Source: Streptomyces capitiformicae (lineage in GTDB: Bacteria > Actinomycetota > Actinomycetes > Streptomycetales > Streptomycetaceae). Taken from it: DNA of 64,000 bases. The stretch covers positions 930,001 to 994,000 of the forward strand of contig NZ_CP022161.1 of the NCBI RefSeq assembly GCF_002214185.1, read 5' to 3'. The position numbers were made by a program, and so were the translations under genes. The notes beneath the pieces are model-generated. The model ran no database searches, was not told the origin of the DNA, and saw nothing but the letters and a program-made list of their open reading frames with translations. Shown here piece by piece: positions 17,756 through 26,493 of the stretch; the first letter of the stretch is position 1; each line of letters starts with the position of its first letter.

Positions 17756-20700
17756 ATGCACGACGAACGCCGCCGCATCGAGGAACGCGTCGAGCGCGTC
17801 CACACCCAGCGCATCAAGCCCGCGATCTACGCGGCCTCCGTGCCCTTCCAGGTCGAGGCCTGGCAGGCGCCCGGCGAGCCCGTGCCCTTCGAGGAGGCCG
17901 CGGCCGCCTCGTACACGCCCTTCGCCATGGACACACCATGGGGCCCGCCGTGGGGCACGACCTGGTTCCGGATGCACGGCCAGGTGCCCGCCGAGTGGGC
18001 CGGCCGCCGTGTCGAGGCCGTCATCGACCTCGGCTTCGTCGGCGACTGGCCAGGCAACCAGGCCGAGGCCCTCGTCCACCTCACCGACGGCACCCCCCTG
18101 AAGGCGGTCAACCCGCTCAACCAGTACGTGCCGATCGGCAACCCGGTCAGCGGCGGCGAGACCATCGACTACCTGGTCGAGGCGGCCTCCAACCCCGACA
18201 TCCTCGCCGACAACTTCTCGAAGATCACACCGCTGGGCGACATCCTGACGGCCGGCGACAAGCCGCTGTACACGTTCCAGCGCGCCGACATCGCCGTCCT
18301 CGACGAGGAGGTCTTCCACCTCGACCTGGACCTCCAGGTACTGCGCGAGCTGATGGTCCACCTCGGCGAGCACGAGCCCCGCCGCCACGAGATCCTGCAC
18401 GCCCTGGACCGGGCCATGGACGCCGTCGACCTCGACGACGTCTCCGGCAGCGCCACCGCCGTCCGCGCGATCCTGGCCCCCGTCCTCGCCAAGCCCGCCC
18501 ACGCGAGCGCGCATGTGGTGTCCGGTGTGGGCCACGCGCACATCGACTCCGCCTGGCTGTGGCCCATCCGCGAGACCAAGCGCAAGACGTCCCGTACGTT
18601 CTCCAACGTCACCGCGCTCGCCGACGAGTACGAGGACTTCATCTTCGCCTGCTCCCAGGCCCAGCAGTACGAGTGGGTGCGCGACAACTACCCGCACGTC
18701 TGGGAACGGATCAAGAAGGCCGTCGAGAAGGGCCAGTGGGCCCCCGTCGGCGGCATGTGGGTCGAGTCCGACGGCAACCTGCCCGGCGGCGAGGCCATCG
18801 CCCGCCAGCTCGTCCACGGCAAGCGGTTCTTCATCGAGCACTTCGGCATCGAGACCAAGGGCGTCTGGCTGCCGGACTCCTTCGGCTACAACGCCTCCTA
18901 CCCGCAGCTCGCCAAGCTCGCCGGCAACGAGTGGTTCCTCACCCAGAAGATCTCCTGGAACCAGACCAACACGTTCCCCCACCACACCTTCTGGTGGGAG
19001 GGCATCGACGGCACCCGCATCTTCACCCACTTCCCGCCCGTCGACACCTACAACGCCCGCTTCAGCGGCGAGGAGATGGCCCGCGCCGTCCGCAACTACG
19101 CCGAGAAGGGCGCCGGCACCCGCTCCCTCGCCCCCTTCGGCTGGGGCGACGGCGGCGGCGGCCCCACCCGCGAGATCATGGAGCGGGCGAGGCGTCTGGC
19201 CGACCTGGAGGGCTCGGCGAAGGTCGTGGTCGAGCACCCCGACGAGTTCTTCGCCAAGGCCCGCGAGGAGTACGAGGACGCCCCCGTCTGGAACGGCGAG
19301 CTCTACCTGGAACTCCACCGCGCCACGTACACCTCCCAGGCCCGCACCAAGCAGGGCAACCGGCGGTCCGAACACCGCTTGCGCGAGGCCGAGCTGTGGG
19401 CGACCACGGCCGCGCTGCACGCACCGGGCTACTCGTACCCGTACGAGAAGCTCGACCGCCTCTGGAAGACGGTCCTCCTTCACCAGTTCCACGACATCCT
19501 GCCGGGGTCCTCGATCGCTTGGGTGCACCGCGAGGCAGAGGCGGAGTACGCACGGGTGGCGAAGGAACTGGAGGAGCTGACGGCGGCAGCGGTCGCGGCT
19601 CTCGGTGCCGGTGACACACGTGTCTTCAACACCAGCCCGCGCGACCGTGCCGAGGTGGTACGTACGCCTGCGGACGCACTGGCGTACGTACAGGTTCCCG
19701 CCAACGGCAGCGCACCCCTCACCCCCACCGAACCCCCGCACCCGGTCACCGTCTCCGGCCGTGTCCTCGACAACGGCCTGGTCCGAGTCGAGATCGCCGA
19801 GGACGGAACCCTCGCCTCGGTCCGCGACCTGAAGGCCGACCGCGAAGTCCTCGGCGACAAGGGCAACCTCCTCCGCCTCCACACCGACCTCCCCAACTAC
19901 TGGGACGCCTGGGACGTCGACAAGCACTACAAGAACCGCTACACGGACCTGCTGGAGGCGGACTCCGTCACCGTGGTCGAGGAGGACCCGCTCCGAGGCG
20001 CCATCCGCGTAGAGCGATCGTTCGGCAAGGGCTCAAGGATCACCCAGACGATCACCCTGCGCGCCGGCAGCCCCCGTATCGACTTCGAGACGGACATCGA
20101 CTGGCACGAGGCGGAGAAGTTCCTCAAGGCCGGCTTCCCGATCGACGTCCGTGCCCCGCACTCCTCCGCCGAGATCCAGTTCGGCCACATCCAGCGCCCC
20201 ACCCACACGAACACCAGCTGGGAGGCGGCCCGCTTCGAGGTGTCGGGCCACCGCTGGGTGCACGTGGCCGAGCCCGGCTACGGCGTCGCGGTGATCAACG
20301 ACTCCACCTACGGCCACGACGTCTCCCGCACGGTCCGCGAGGACGGCGGTACGACCACCACGGTCCGCCTCAGCCTGGTCCGCGCCCCGCGCATCCCGGA
20401 CCCCGAGGCCGACCAGGGCAAGCACCGCCTCACCTACTCCCTCCTCCCGGGCGCGACCATCGAGGACGCCGTCGCCGAGGGCTACGCGCTCAACCTGCCG
20501 CTGCGCGTCGCGGACGCGGCGGGCGCACCCGATCCGGTCGTCTCCGTGGACGGCGAGGGCGTGACGGTCGAGGCGGTCAAGCTGGCCGACGACGAGTCCG
20601 GCGACGTCGTCGTCCGGCTGTACGAGTCGCGCGGCGGCCGGGCCCAGGGCGTTCTGCGTACCGGATTCCCGCTCGCCGGGGCCCAGATCACCGACCTGCT

Positions 20701-20803
20701 GGAGCGCCCCCTGTCGGAGGCGGCCACGGACGGCGACGGTGTTCCCGTGACCCTGAGGCCATTCGAGGTGAAAACGTTGCGTCTGGCGGTGGGGCAGTCG
20801 TGA
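17756..20803 (+). CDS. Glycoside hydrolase family 38 alpha-mannosidase
   Basis: This 1015-residue protein is full length for a bacterial class II alpha-mannosidase. The zinc motif GHAHIDSAWLWP lies near residues 260-271, the nucleophile Asp is in WLPDSFGYN near residue 373, and another metal-site motif, LLHQFHDILPGS, is near residue 580. The C-terminal half is the mannosidase beta-domain (for example LRLHTDLPNYWDAWDVD). No signal peptide is visible, so it is probably cytoplasmic. A clear ribosome binding site (AGGAG) precedes the ATG at 17756. It follows the GH4 gene by 73 bp and ends at a strong hairpin (20845-20875). It should release mannose from imported mannosides or glycan fragments. 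Confidence 0.95.
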   Translation: MHDERRRIEERVERVHTQRIKPAIYAASVPFQVEAWQAPGEPVPFEEAAAASYTPFAMDTPWGPPWGTTWFRMHGQVPAEWAGRRVEAVIDLGFVGDWPGNQAEALVHLTDGTPLKAVNPLNQYVPIGNPVSGGETIDYLVEAASNPDILADNFSKITPLGDILTAGDKPLYTFQRADIAVLDEEVFHLDLDLQVLRELMVHLGEHEPRRHEILHALDRAMDAVDLDDVSGSATAVRAILAPVLAKPAHASAHVVSGVGHAHIDSAWLWPIRETKRKTSRTFSNVTALADEYEDFIFACSQAQQYEWVRDNYPHVWERIKKAVEKGQWAPVGGMWVESDGNLPGGEAIARQLVHGKRFFIEHFGIETKGVWLPDSFGYNASYPQLAKLAGNEWFLTQKISWNQTNTFPHHTFWWEGIDGTRIFTHFPPVDTYNARFSGEEMARAVRNYAEKGAGTRSLAPFGWGDGGGGPTREIMERARRLADLEGSAKVVVEHPDEFFAKAREEYEDAPVWNGELYLELHRATYTSQARTKQGNRRSEHRLREAELWATTAALHAPGYSYPYEKLDRLWKTVLLHQFHDILPGSSIAWVHREAEAEYARVAKELEELTAAAVAALGAGDTRVFNTSPRDRAEVVRTPADALAYVQVPANGSAPLTPTEPPHPVTVSGRVLDNGLVRVEIAEDGTLASVRDLKADREVLGDKGNLLRLHTDLPNYWDAWDVDKHYKNRYTDLLEADSVTVVEEDPLRGAIRVERSFGKGSRITQTITLRAGSPRIDFETDIDWHEAEKFLKAGFPIDVRAPHSSAEIQFGHIQRPTHTNTSWEAARFEVSGHRWVHVAEPGYGVAVINDSTYGHDVSRTVREDGGTTTTVRLSLVRAPRIPDPEADQGKHRLTYSLLPGATIEDAVAEGYALNLPLRVADAAGAPDPVVSVDGEGVTVEAVKLADDESGDVVVRLYESRGGRAQGVLRTGFPLAGAQITDLLERPLSEAATDGDGVPVTLRPFEVKTLRLAVGQS

Positions 20804-20844
20804 CCGCCGTTCCCATCAAGAATTAAGAAACACGTAAAAGCCCA

Positions 20845-20875
20845 GGTCGCGGCGGGTGGGTTACCCGCCGCGACC
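20845..20875 (+). terminator. Strong hairpin terminator after the GH38 gene
   Basis: A perfect 13-bp stem: GGTCGCGGCGGGT at 20845-20857 pairs with ACCCGCCGCGACC at 20863-20875, with the 5-base loop GGGTT. No T-run follows. It closes the GH4/GH38 transcription unit. Confidence 0.85.
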
Positions 20876-20961
20876 CCCGTTCGTTCCCTTCATGACACCT
20901 AAAGTTCTCTTACCGACCGTGTGATACGGGATAATGCGAGTGAGAGTTGTGAGGTGTCATC

Positions 20962-21843
20962 GTGCGAGACCCGCGAATGTCAGCGATCGGCAAGGGGCTG
21001 AGGCGCCGCGGCAGACTGATCGCCGAGGCGGTGAGCCCGCCGAAGAAGCCCCTGAACGCCGTTCCGGCGCCCCGGACCGAGGCCGGCGCCGAAGAGCCGA
21101 AGTACGTGGCTCCGCGTGCGCCCCGGCTGGTGGAGTCGCCGGTGTTCGTCCTCTCCTCGGTGCGTTCCGGCTCGACGCTGCTGCGGGTCATCCTCAACAG
21201 CCACAGTCAGATCCGTGCCCCGCACGAGATGCATCTGCGCACCGTTCACGTCCATCTCTCCCGCGACTTCACCGCGCCCGCCATGCAGGCGCTCGAACTC
21301 GACAAGACCGAGCTGGAGCACGTCCTCTGGGACCGGATTCTCCACCTCGAACTCAGCCGCAGCGGCAAGCGGATCATCGTCGACAAGACGCCGCCCAACA
21401 CCCTCATCTGGCCGCGCCTGGAGCGATGCTGGCCGGACGCCCGCTACATCCTGCTGCTCCGCCACCCCGGCGCGGTCGTCCAGTCCCTCACCAGCCGCCG
21501 TACCGACCCCGACCACGAGGCGATCCGGGCCGAGGTCCTCTCCTACAGCGAGAAGCTGGAAGAGGCCCGCCAGAACCTGCCGGTCCATGTCATCACGTAC
21601 GAGGACCTCACCTCCGAGCCGGAAAAGGTCACCCAGGGCATCTGCGACTACCTCGACATCCCCTGGGAGTCCGCCATGCTCGACTACGGCTCCAAGGACC
21701 ACGGCACGTTCCGCCCCCAGCTCGGCGACTGGTCCTCCACGATCAAGTCCGGCCGCATCCAGCAGGCCCGCCAGGCCGACCCCACCGCAGAACTCCCGCC
21801 CCGCCTCAAGGAACTGGCAAGGGCATGGGGCTACTCCGCGTAA
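20962..21843 (+). CDS. PAPS-dependent sulfotransferase-family protein
   Basis: The 293-residue protein carries the 5'-phosphosulfate-binding loop VRSGSTLLR near residues 65-73 and a 3'-phosphate-binding segment around ILLLRHPGAVVQSL, the two landmarks of the sulfotransferase fold. It also has an internal ITYEDLTSEPEKV segment common in Sulfotransfer_3 members. The start is a GTG at 20962 after GAGGTG. The basic, proline-rich first 50 residues are not conserved and may be a linker. It stands alone between two strong hairpins. The acceptor (glycan, lipid or metabolite) is unknown. Confidence 0.85.
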   Translation: MRDPRMSAIGKGLRRRGRLIAEAVSPPKKPLNAVPAPRTEAGAEEPKYVAPRAPRLVESPVFVLSSVRSGSTLLRVILNSHSQIRAPHEMHLRTVHVHLSRDFTAPAMQALELDKTELEHVLWDRILHLELSRSGKRIIVDKTPPNTLIWPRLERCWPDARYILLLRHPGAVVQSLTSRRTDPDHEAIRAEVLSYSEKLEEARQNLPVHVITYEDLTSEPEKVTQGICDYLDIPWESAMLDYGSKDHGTFRPQLGDWSSTIKSGRIQQARQADPTAELPPRLKELARAWGYSA

Positions 21844-21861
21844 CTCAGTGATCCCGGCGAT

Positions 21862-21922
21862 CCCCGCGCCCCTTCAGGGGCGCGGGGCGGTGTCAATTTG
21901 TGGCTCCGCCGCGTGGGCGCGA
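21862..21922. repeat. Hairpin terminator joined to a dispersed intergenic repeat (copy 1)
   Basis: CCCCGCGCCCC (21862-21872) pairs perfectly with GGGGCGCGGGG (21877-21887) across a TTCA loop. Directly after it, 21899-21922 carries the dispersed core TGTGGCTCCGCCGCGTGGGC followed by GCGA, which recurs with at most one difference at 46634-46657 (inverted) and 47566-47589. The hairpin lies between the convergent sulfotransferase and ATP-grasp genes and should terminate both. Confidence 0.75.
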
Positions 21923-22050
21923 GCGACCACGACCAACCCGCACCCGCCGACAAACCGACCGGATCGAGCTCGAAGGCGTGGCGGGGTCGCAGGGGCGACG
22001 CAGCCCCTGCGGATGGGACGGGTAGGGGCGGCGGGGGCGAGAAAGCCCGG

Positions 22051-23214
22051 TCAGACCGCCAGCGGCCGATCCGTGGCCGGCTTGCAGCCAGCCGGAGCCA
22101 CCGCGCCCACGGGCACCTCCACCACCGCCACACCCGCGGCTCCCGGCACCCCGACGGCCGCCGGTACGTCCATGCCCTGATGCGGCACCGACACCGACCG
22201 CACAGCCCGCGGCCCCGACACCACCGTGTAGTCCTGCCCGAGCCGCCCCGGCATCACATCACCGGTCTCCTCGCCCAGCGCCAACTGAACAGCGGCCCAG
22301 GGCGCGTTGATCCCACAGAGGGCCAGCTGGTGGAGCCCGCCGGCCGGACGGGTGTTGACGTCCATCAGCACGGGCTTGTTGCCATACATGCGGAACTGAA
22401 TGTTCGTCAGGTAGTGGAGCCCGAAGGTCTCGGCGATGAGCCGGGCCGGTTCGATCCACGCGGGGTTGAGGCTGAAACCGCGCCGCCGTCCGTTCTTCGT
22501 ACGGCCGACGGCCATCCGGACCCGCCCGTCGGGGCCGGTCAGACAGTCGACGGACACCTCCGGCTGTTCGAGGCGCGGCATCACCAGCCAGTCCACCTGC
22601 TCGTCGGCGGCGCGCAGGGCCTCGACGACGAGGTCGAGCGGCACATACGGGCTCGGAAACCCGTTGAGGTGAGCGAGCGAGAAGGGGGCGCGCGTGACGA
22701 CACGGAAGCCCACGCCACCCGCTCCGGCCGCCGGCTTGAAGCATGCCTTGTGCCCCCCGGCCTCCAACTCCTCCACCGCGGCGACGAGTTCATCGACGGA
22801 CGTCACCCGGAACCACGGCGGGACGGGAACCCCGTATGCCTGGACCGCCTCGTACGCGGTCACCTTGTCCTCGAAGACCTCGATGGCCTCGGCGGGCGGC
22901 GCCAGCAGCGCCGTACCGACGGCCGCGAACTCCTCGCGATGCGCGGCGATGGCGGCCTGGTGCAGCCGGGGCACAAAGACGTCGATGCCGCGCTTGGCGC
23001 ACTGGTCGAGCGCGTACTCGACGTACGCGGCGGGGGAGAGGCCCTCGGGCTCGAGGTCGGCCGTGTCGGCGGCGGCCAGTACGGGGGAGTCGGCGTCACC
23101 GTGGGTGGCATGGATGTCCACTGGTCGAGCGTGTGGATTACTCCGCAGCTGGTCCATGAAGAAGACGTTCTCCGCGTACGTGCGGTTGAGCCAGACGCGT
23201 ACGCGAGAGACCAT
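22051..23214 (-). CDS. ATP-grasp domain protein
   Basis: This 387-residue protein shows ATP-grasp features: a nucleotide-binding strand-turn (HKACFKPAAGAGGVGFRVV), a second strand with a carboxylate (QPEVSVDCLTGPDG), and the metal-binding end MDVNTRPAGGLHQ with Asp and Asn ligands. ATP-grasp enzymes make an acyl-phosphate and join it to an amine or thiol. The ATG at 23214 begins VSRVRVWLNRTYAE; an upstream in-frame ATG adds ten unconserved residues. It is divergent from the metallophosphoesterase/phosphopantetheinyl transferase operon. The ligated partners are unknown; peptide or amino-acid ligation is the usual role of such stand-alone proteins. Confidence 0.82.
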   Translation of the reverse strand: MVSRVRVWLNRTYAENVFFMDQLRSNPHARPVDIHATHGDADSPVLAAADTADLEPEGLSPAAYVEYALDQCAKRGIDVFVPRLHQAAIAAHREEFAAVGTALLAPPAEAIEVFEDKVTAYEAVQAYGVPVPPWFRVTSVDELVAAVEELEAGGHKACFKPAAGAGGVGFRVVTRAPFSLAHLNGFPSPYVPLDLVVEALRAADEQVDWLVMPRLEQPEVSVDCLTGPDGRVRMAVGRTKNGRRRGFSLNPAWIEPARLIAETFGLHYLTNIQFRMYGNKPVLMDVNTRPAGGLHQLALCGINAPWAAVQLALGEETGDVMPGRLGQDYTVVSGPRAVRSVSVPHQGMDVPAAVGVPGAAGVAVVEVPVGAVAPAGCKPATDRPLAV

Positions 23215-23506
23215 GCAGGCCGCCTTTCTACGGTTCGCGGGCACGGCGGAGCAGGCCGTGCCCGGCCAAGGGAGTTGGAGGTACGCCGAACCGCCGTACG
23301 CGAAAGGGAGGGCGTGGCGGTGGTGTTGGAGGGATCATACGGCCACTCGGCCCGAAGTTTTTGTCACGCGGGTGTTAATCCTTGCGTGCCGCGCTTGCCG
23401 GGACGCATCGTAGCGCTCTGCCCAATGGTCTCGGCGGGTCGGCCTTGTCCGTCGGTGCGCACATGTGTTCTCGTGTTTTCGATCGGTGTCACGGAGGGGA
23501 GCGCGG

Positions 23507-24418
23507 GTGGAGTCGAAGGTCGGCCGTCACGGGAATCTCCTGGCCATCAGCGATCTGCACATCGGCTATCCCGAGAACCGCGCCCTGGTCGAGAGGATGC
23601 GGCCCGAGACGGACGACGACTGGCTCCTCGTCGCCGGCGACGTCGCCGAGACCGTCGCCGACATCCGGTGGGCCCTTGAGACCCTCGCCGGCCGCTTCGC
23701 CAAGGTCGTGTGGGTGCCGGGCAACCACGAGTTGTGGACTCACCCGAAGGAGACCGTCCCGTACCGCGGTGTCGAGCGGTACGAGCACCTCGTCGCCGTC
23801 TGCCGCGACCTGGGCGTCGTCACCCCCGAGGACCCCTATCCCCTCTGGGAGGGACCGGGCGGCCCCGTGGTCGTGGCGCCGCTGTTCCTCCTGTACGACT
23901 ACACGTTCCTGCCCAAGGGCTGCACGACGAAGGACGAGGGCCTGGAGTACGCGTACGGCACCGGCGTGGTGTGTACCGACGAGCGCGTGCTGTACCCCGA
24001 CCCGTACCCGAGCCGTGACGCCTGGTGCCGCGCCCGGGTCGCCGAGACCGAGCGCCGGCTCGCCGAACTGCCCGCCGACCTGCTGACGGTGCTGGTCAAC
24101 CACTACCCGCTCGACCGGCACCCGACGGACATCCTGCGCTACCCCGAGTTCGCCATGTGGTGCGGCACGGAACTGACCGCCGACTGGCACCGGCGCTTCC
24201 GCGTCGAGGTGATGGTCTACGGCCATCTGCACATTCCGCGGACCACCTGGCTGGACGGGGTCCGATTCGAAGAGGTGTCCGTGGGTTACCCCCGCGAGTG
24301 GCGTCCGCGCCCGGAACCGCCGGGAAGGCTGCGCCGCATTCTGCCGATGGAGGTCTCAGCCGGTGATCGAGGAACTGCTCCCGGAGTCGGTCGTGGCCGT
24401 GGAGGCGCACGCAAATGA
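23507..24418 (+). CDS. Cytoplasmic calcineurin-like metallophosphoesterase
   Basis: This 303-residue protein has the metallophosphoesterase ligand series: AISDLHIGYP, VAGDVAET, VPGNHELWTH, LVNHYPLD and VYGHLHIPR. No signal peptide is seen. The GTG at 23507 is chosen because it follows GGAGGGG at good spacing; the open frame extends 14 codons further upstream. Its 3' end overlaps the phosphopantetheinyl transferase gene by 56 bp, so the two are translationally linked. From memory this pair is conserved in Streptomyces. The phosphoester it cleaves is unknown; removal of phosphopantetheine is one possibility but nothing in the sequence proves it. Confidence 0.88.
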   Translation: MESKVGRHGNLLAISDLHIGYPENRALVERMRPETDDDWLLVAGDVAETVADIRWALETLAGRFAKVVWVPGNHELWTHPKETVPYRGVERYEHLVAVCRDLGVVTPEDPYPLWEGPGGPVVVAPLFLLYDYTFLPKGCTTKDEGLEYAYGTGVVCTDERVLYPDPYPSRDAWCRARVAETERRLAELPADLLTVLVNHYPLDRHPTDILRYPEFAMWCGTELTADWHRRFRVEVMVYGHLHIPRTTWLDGVRFEEVSVGYPREWRPRPEPPGRLRRILPMEVSAGDRGTAPGVGRGRGGARK

Positions 24419-25070
24419 CACGGCCGACGGAGCCTGGGAGGGCGCCCTCTACCCCGAGGAGGAGGCGTTCGTGGCCCGCGCGGTGCCCAAGCGGCGCCGT
24501 GAGTTCACCGTCGTCCGCGTCTGTGCCCGGCGTGCCATGGAGAAGCTCGGCGTGGCGCCGCGGCCGATCCTGCCCGGTGAGCGCGGTGCCCCCGGCTGGC
24601 CGGACGGACTGACCGGCAGCATGACCCACTGCGACGAGTACGCCGCCGCCGCGCTGGTCCGCACCACCGACCTCGCCTCCCTCGGCATCGACGCCGAACC
24701 CCACAGCGCCCTGCCCGAGGGTGTGCTGGAGGCGATCGCGCTCCCCACGGAGGAGGCCCGGCTGCGCCGGCTGACCGCCGACCGTCCGACGCTCCACTGG
24801 GACCGCCTGCTGTTCAGCGCCAAGGAATCCGTCTACAAGGCGTGGTTCCCGCTCACCGGCCGGTGGCTGGACTTCTCGGAGGCCGACATCGAGGTGACCG
24901 TCGACGCCGACGGCCGGCGCGGCGGTCTGCGCGCCGAACTCCTCGTTCCCGGACCGGTGGTGGGCGGCCGACGCATCACGGTCTTCACCGGACGCTGGAC
25001 CGTCCGGCACGGGCTCGTGGCGACGGCGGTCCCGGTTCGCTTCCCCACGGAAGAAGAGGATGCCAATTGA
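24363..25070 (+). CDS. Sfp/EntD-type 4'-phosphopantetheinyl transferase
   Basis: This 235-residue protein moves the phosphopantetheine arm from CoA to a serine on carrier proteins of PKS, NRPS or fatty-acid systems. The magnesium-binding motif LGIDAE (Asp110, Glu112) and the FSAKESVYKAW motif (Lys154, Glu155, Lys159) are both present, as is the N-terminal KRRREF arginine cluster. The GTG at 24363 lies inside the metallophosphoesterase gene, with GGAGG upstream. Its stop overlaps the TTG start of the next gene (TTGA). In Streptomyces this type, from memory resembling SCO6673, activates carrier proteins of secondary metabolism. Confidence 0.93.
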   Translation: MIEELLPESVVAVEAHANDTADGAWEGALYPEEEAFVARAVPKRRREFTVVRVCARRAMEKLGVAPRPILPGERGAPGWPDGLTGSMTHCDEYAAAALVRTTDLASLGIDAEPHSALPEGVLEAIALPTEEARLRRLTADRPTLHWDRLLFSAKESVYKAWFPLTGRWLDFSEADIEVTVDADGRRGGLRAELLVPGPVVGGRRITVFTGRWTVRHGLVATAVPVRFPTEEEDAN

Positions 25071-26047
25071 ACTCCTTTTCCTATTTGGATCTGCACAGAC
25101 AGGTCGCGGCCGATATCGACGCGAACATCGCGTCCGCTCTGGAGAGTCTCGGGCCGGAGTCGTCAGCGGTACGGGCCTCCATATCCGCGCTGCTGGGGCA
25201 CCAGCAGATGAAATATCCGCTCTCCGTGCTCCCGCTGCTCGTCCACGCGGCCGAGACCGGTGAAACCGCACCGGCCGTTCCCCTGTCGGCCGTGCATGTC
25301 CTGTGGTGGACTTCCGCCTGTTATCTCGACGACCTGTCCGACGGCCACGGCGCGGGCATCCCCGACGGACTCGGCGCGGACGCGGCTCTGCTGGCCTCCG
25401 TCCTCAGCGGACAGGCTTTACCCATCCGGGTCATACGGGCCCAGCCGGTCCCGGACGCGGTCCGTGACGCCTTGACCGGTGAAATCGTCAATTGCTGGAT
25501 CGACGCTGTGGAAGGCCAGTTGAGGGACCTGCGGGGCGACCTGGACAACGCCTCACGGGATGCGGTCGTCGCGGCCTGTCGAGGGAAGTCCGGCGCCCCT
25601 TTCGGGATGATCACGGCAATGGCGGCGATGCTGTCCGGAGCCGGGAGTGAGCGCACCGAGCTGTGGCGCGGATTCGGTGCGGTCTTCGGTATCCTCTGGC
25701 AGCTTTTCAACGACCAGGAGGACATCCTTTCGGGCCGCAACGAGGATCTCCTGAACGGCACGGTGACCTATCTCCTCGCCTGCGCCCTGGAAGAGACTCC
25801 GCCCGATTCCAGAGCGCGTATCGCGGAACTGAGCGCCGCCGCCCGCACGTCCGAACAGTCCCGCACGGAACTCACGGCCCTGCTGCTCGACCCCGCCGTT
25901 CTCCGCCGCTACGAGAAGGACCTCTCCGCGTACCGCGACGAGGCGTACCGCGTCCTCGGTGAACTGGGCGGCCACGAGAAGTACATGGCGGCGCTGCGGC
26001 AACTCGTCGACCAGGCCTCCGGGATGTATCTGACCCCGGCCGGCTGA
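25067..26047 (+). CDS. Isoprenyl diphosphate synthase-like (class 1 isoprenoid) protein
   Basis: This 326-residue all-helical protein carries an aspartate-rich DDLSD at residues 88-92 and a second NDQED at 215-219, equivalent to the FARM and SARM metal/diphosphate motifs of trans-prenyltransferases, plus GKSGAPF near 173-179 in the position of the conserved Lys. The second motif has Asn for its first Asp. The start is a TTG overlapping the preceding stop (TTGA), with a strong AAGAGGA seven bases upstream. Chain-elongating synthases, terpene cyclases and the peptide prenyltransferase ComQ all share this fold, so the product is open. It converges on an operon containing an FAD oxidoreductase and a small protein ending in Trp-Cys, which suggests a modifying rather than housekeeping role. 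Confidence 0.8.
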   Translation: MNSFSYLDLHRQVAADIDANIASALESLGPESSAVRASISALLGHQQMKYPLSVLPLLVHAAETGETAPAVPLSAVHVLWWTSACYLDDLSDGHGAGIPDGLGADAALLASVLSGQALPIRVIRAQPVPDAVRDALTGEIVNCWIDAVEGQLRDLRGDLDNASRDAVVAACRGKSGAPFGMITAMAAMLSGAGSERTELWRGFGAVFGILWQLFNDQEDILSGRNEDLLNGTVTYLLACALEETPPDSRARIAELSAAARTSEQSRTELTALLLDPAVLRRYEKDLSAYRDEAYRVLGELGGHEKYMAALRQLVDQASGMYLTPAG

Positions 26048-26114
26048 GGCCCGTGGCGGCGGTCCGCCGGTGCACCCCGACGGACCGCCCGACATACAAC
26101 GGCACACCCGGCGC

Positions 26115-26342
26115 TCAGACGTCCGGGCACCAGCTCCTCAGCAGCCGGAAGAACTCCTCCTCATTGCCCGCCAGTCCGGCCGCTGTCAGCGCCTGCTCCG
26201 CCTCGGCGAGGGCGGCGGTCGGCACCACGGGTGGTCGGCGGGACTCCGGCGGCCCGTCGAACGCGGCTCGTACGGTACCCAGCAGCCGCAGATACGCCTG
26301 GACGGCGGTGCGCTCGCGGTCGGTCAGTACGGCGGTCGGCAT
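26115..26342 (-). CDS. 75-residue protein with C-terminal Trp-Cys-Pro-Asp-Val
   Basis: No family recognised. The ATG at 26342 has GGGGAGAG about eight bases upstream; a longer frame to 26438 adds 32 unlikely residues. The protein is mostly helical, with a helix around residues 8-28, a Pro/Arg-rich linker at 30-41 and a second helix from 42. It ends RLLRSWCPDV, so Trp71 and Cys72 lie next to each other and Cys72 is the fourth residue from the end, as in CaaX boxes. It lies 151 bp downstream of the FAD oxidoreductase on the same strand, and its 3' end faces the isoprenyl synthase-like gene 68 bp away. It could be the substrate of that enzyme (ComX-like or CaaX-like); this is inference only. Confidence 0.65.
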   Translation of the reverse strand: MPTAVLTDRERTAVQAYLRLLGTVRAAFDGPPESRRPPVVPTAALAEAEQALTAAGLAGNEEEFFRLLRSWCPDV

Positions 26343-26493
26343 CGAACGGCTCTCCCCTGGTCGGATCCGTGAAGCGCCACGTGGACGTGACACACCACCA
26401 GCTTGCCGCCCGCCACTGACAATCCCGTTTCCCCCCACGTTCGTTCGCCCGGCCGGCGGAGGAAAAGCGCAGGGAAAAGGGGGCCCGCTACGG

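Noticed and set aside
17519..19927. 800-codon minus-strand frame
   Set aside because: Antisense to the GH4 and GH38 genes; no motifs, strong composition bias.
25067..26047. Ordinary polyprenyl synthase for quinones
   Set aside because: Not excluded, but the altered second motif (NDQED) and the neighbourhood make a housekeeping role less likely; kept as an alternative.
26343..26438. Longer N-terminus for the 75-residue protein
   Set aside because: The ATG at 26342 has a good ribosome binding site, and the extra 32 residues look like untranslated leader.
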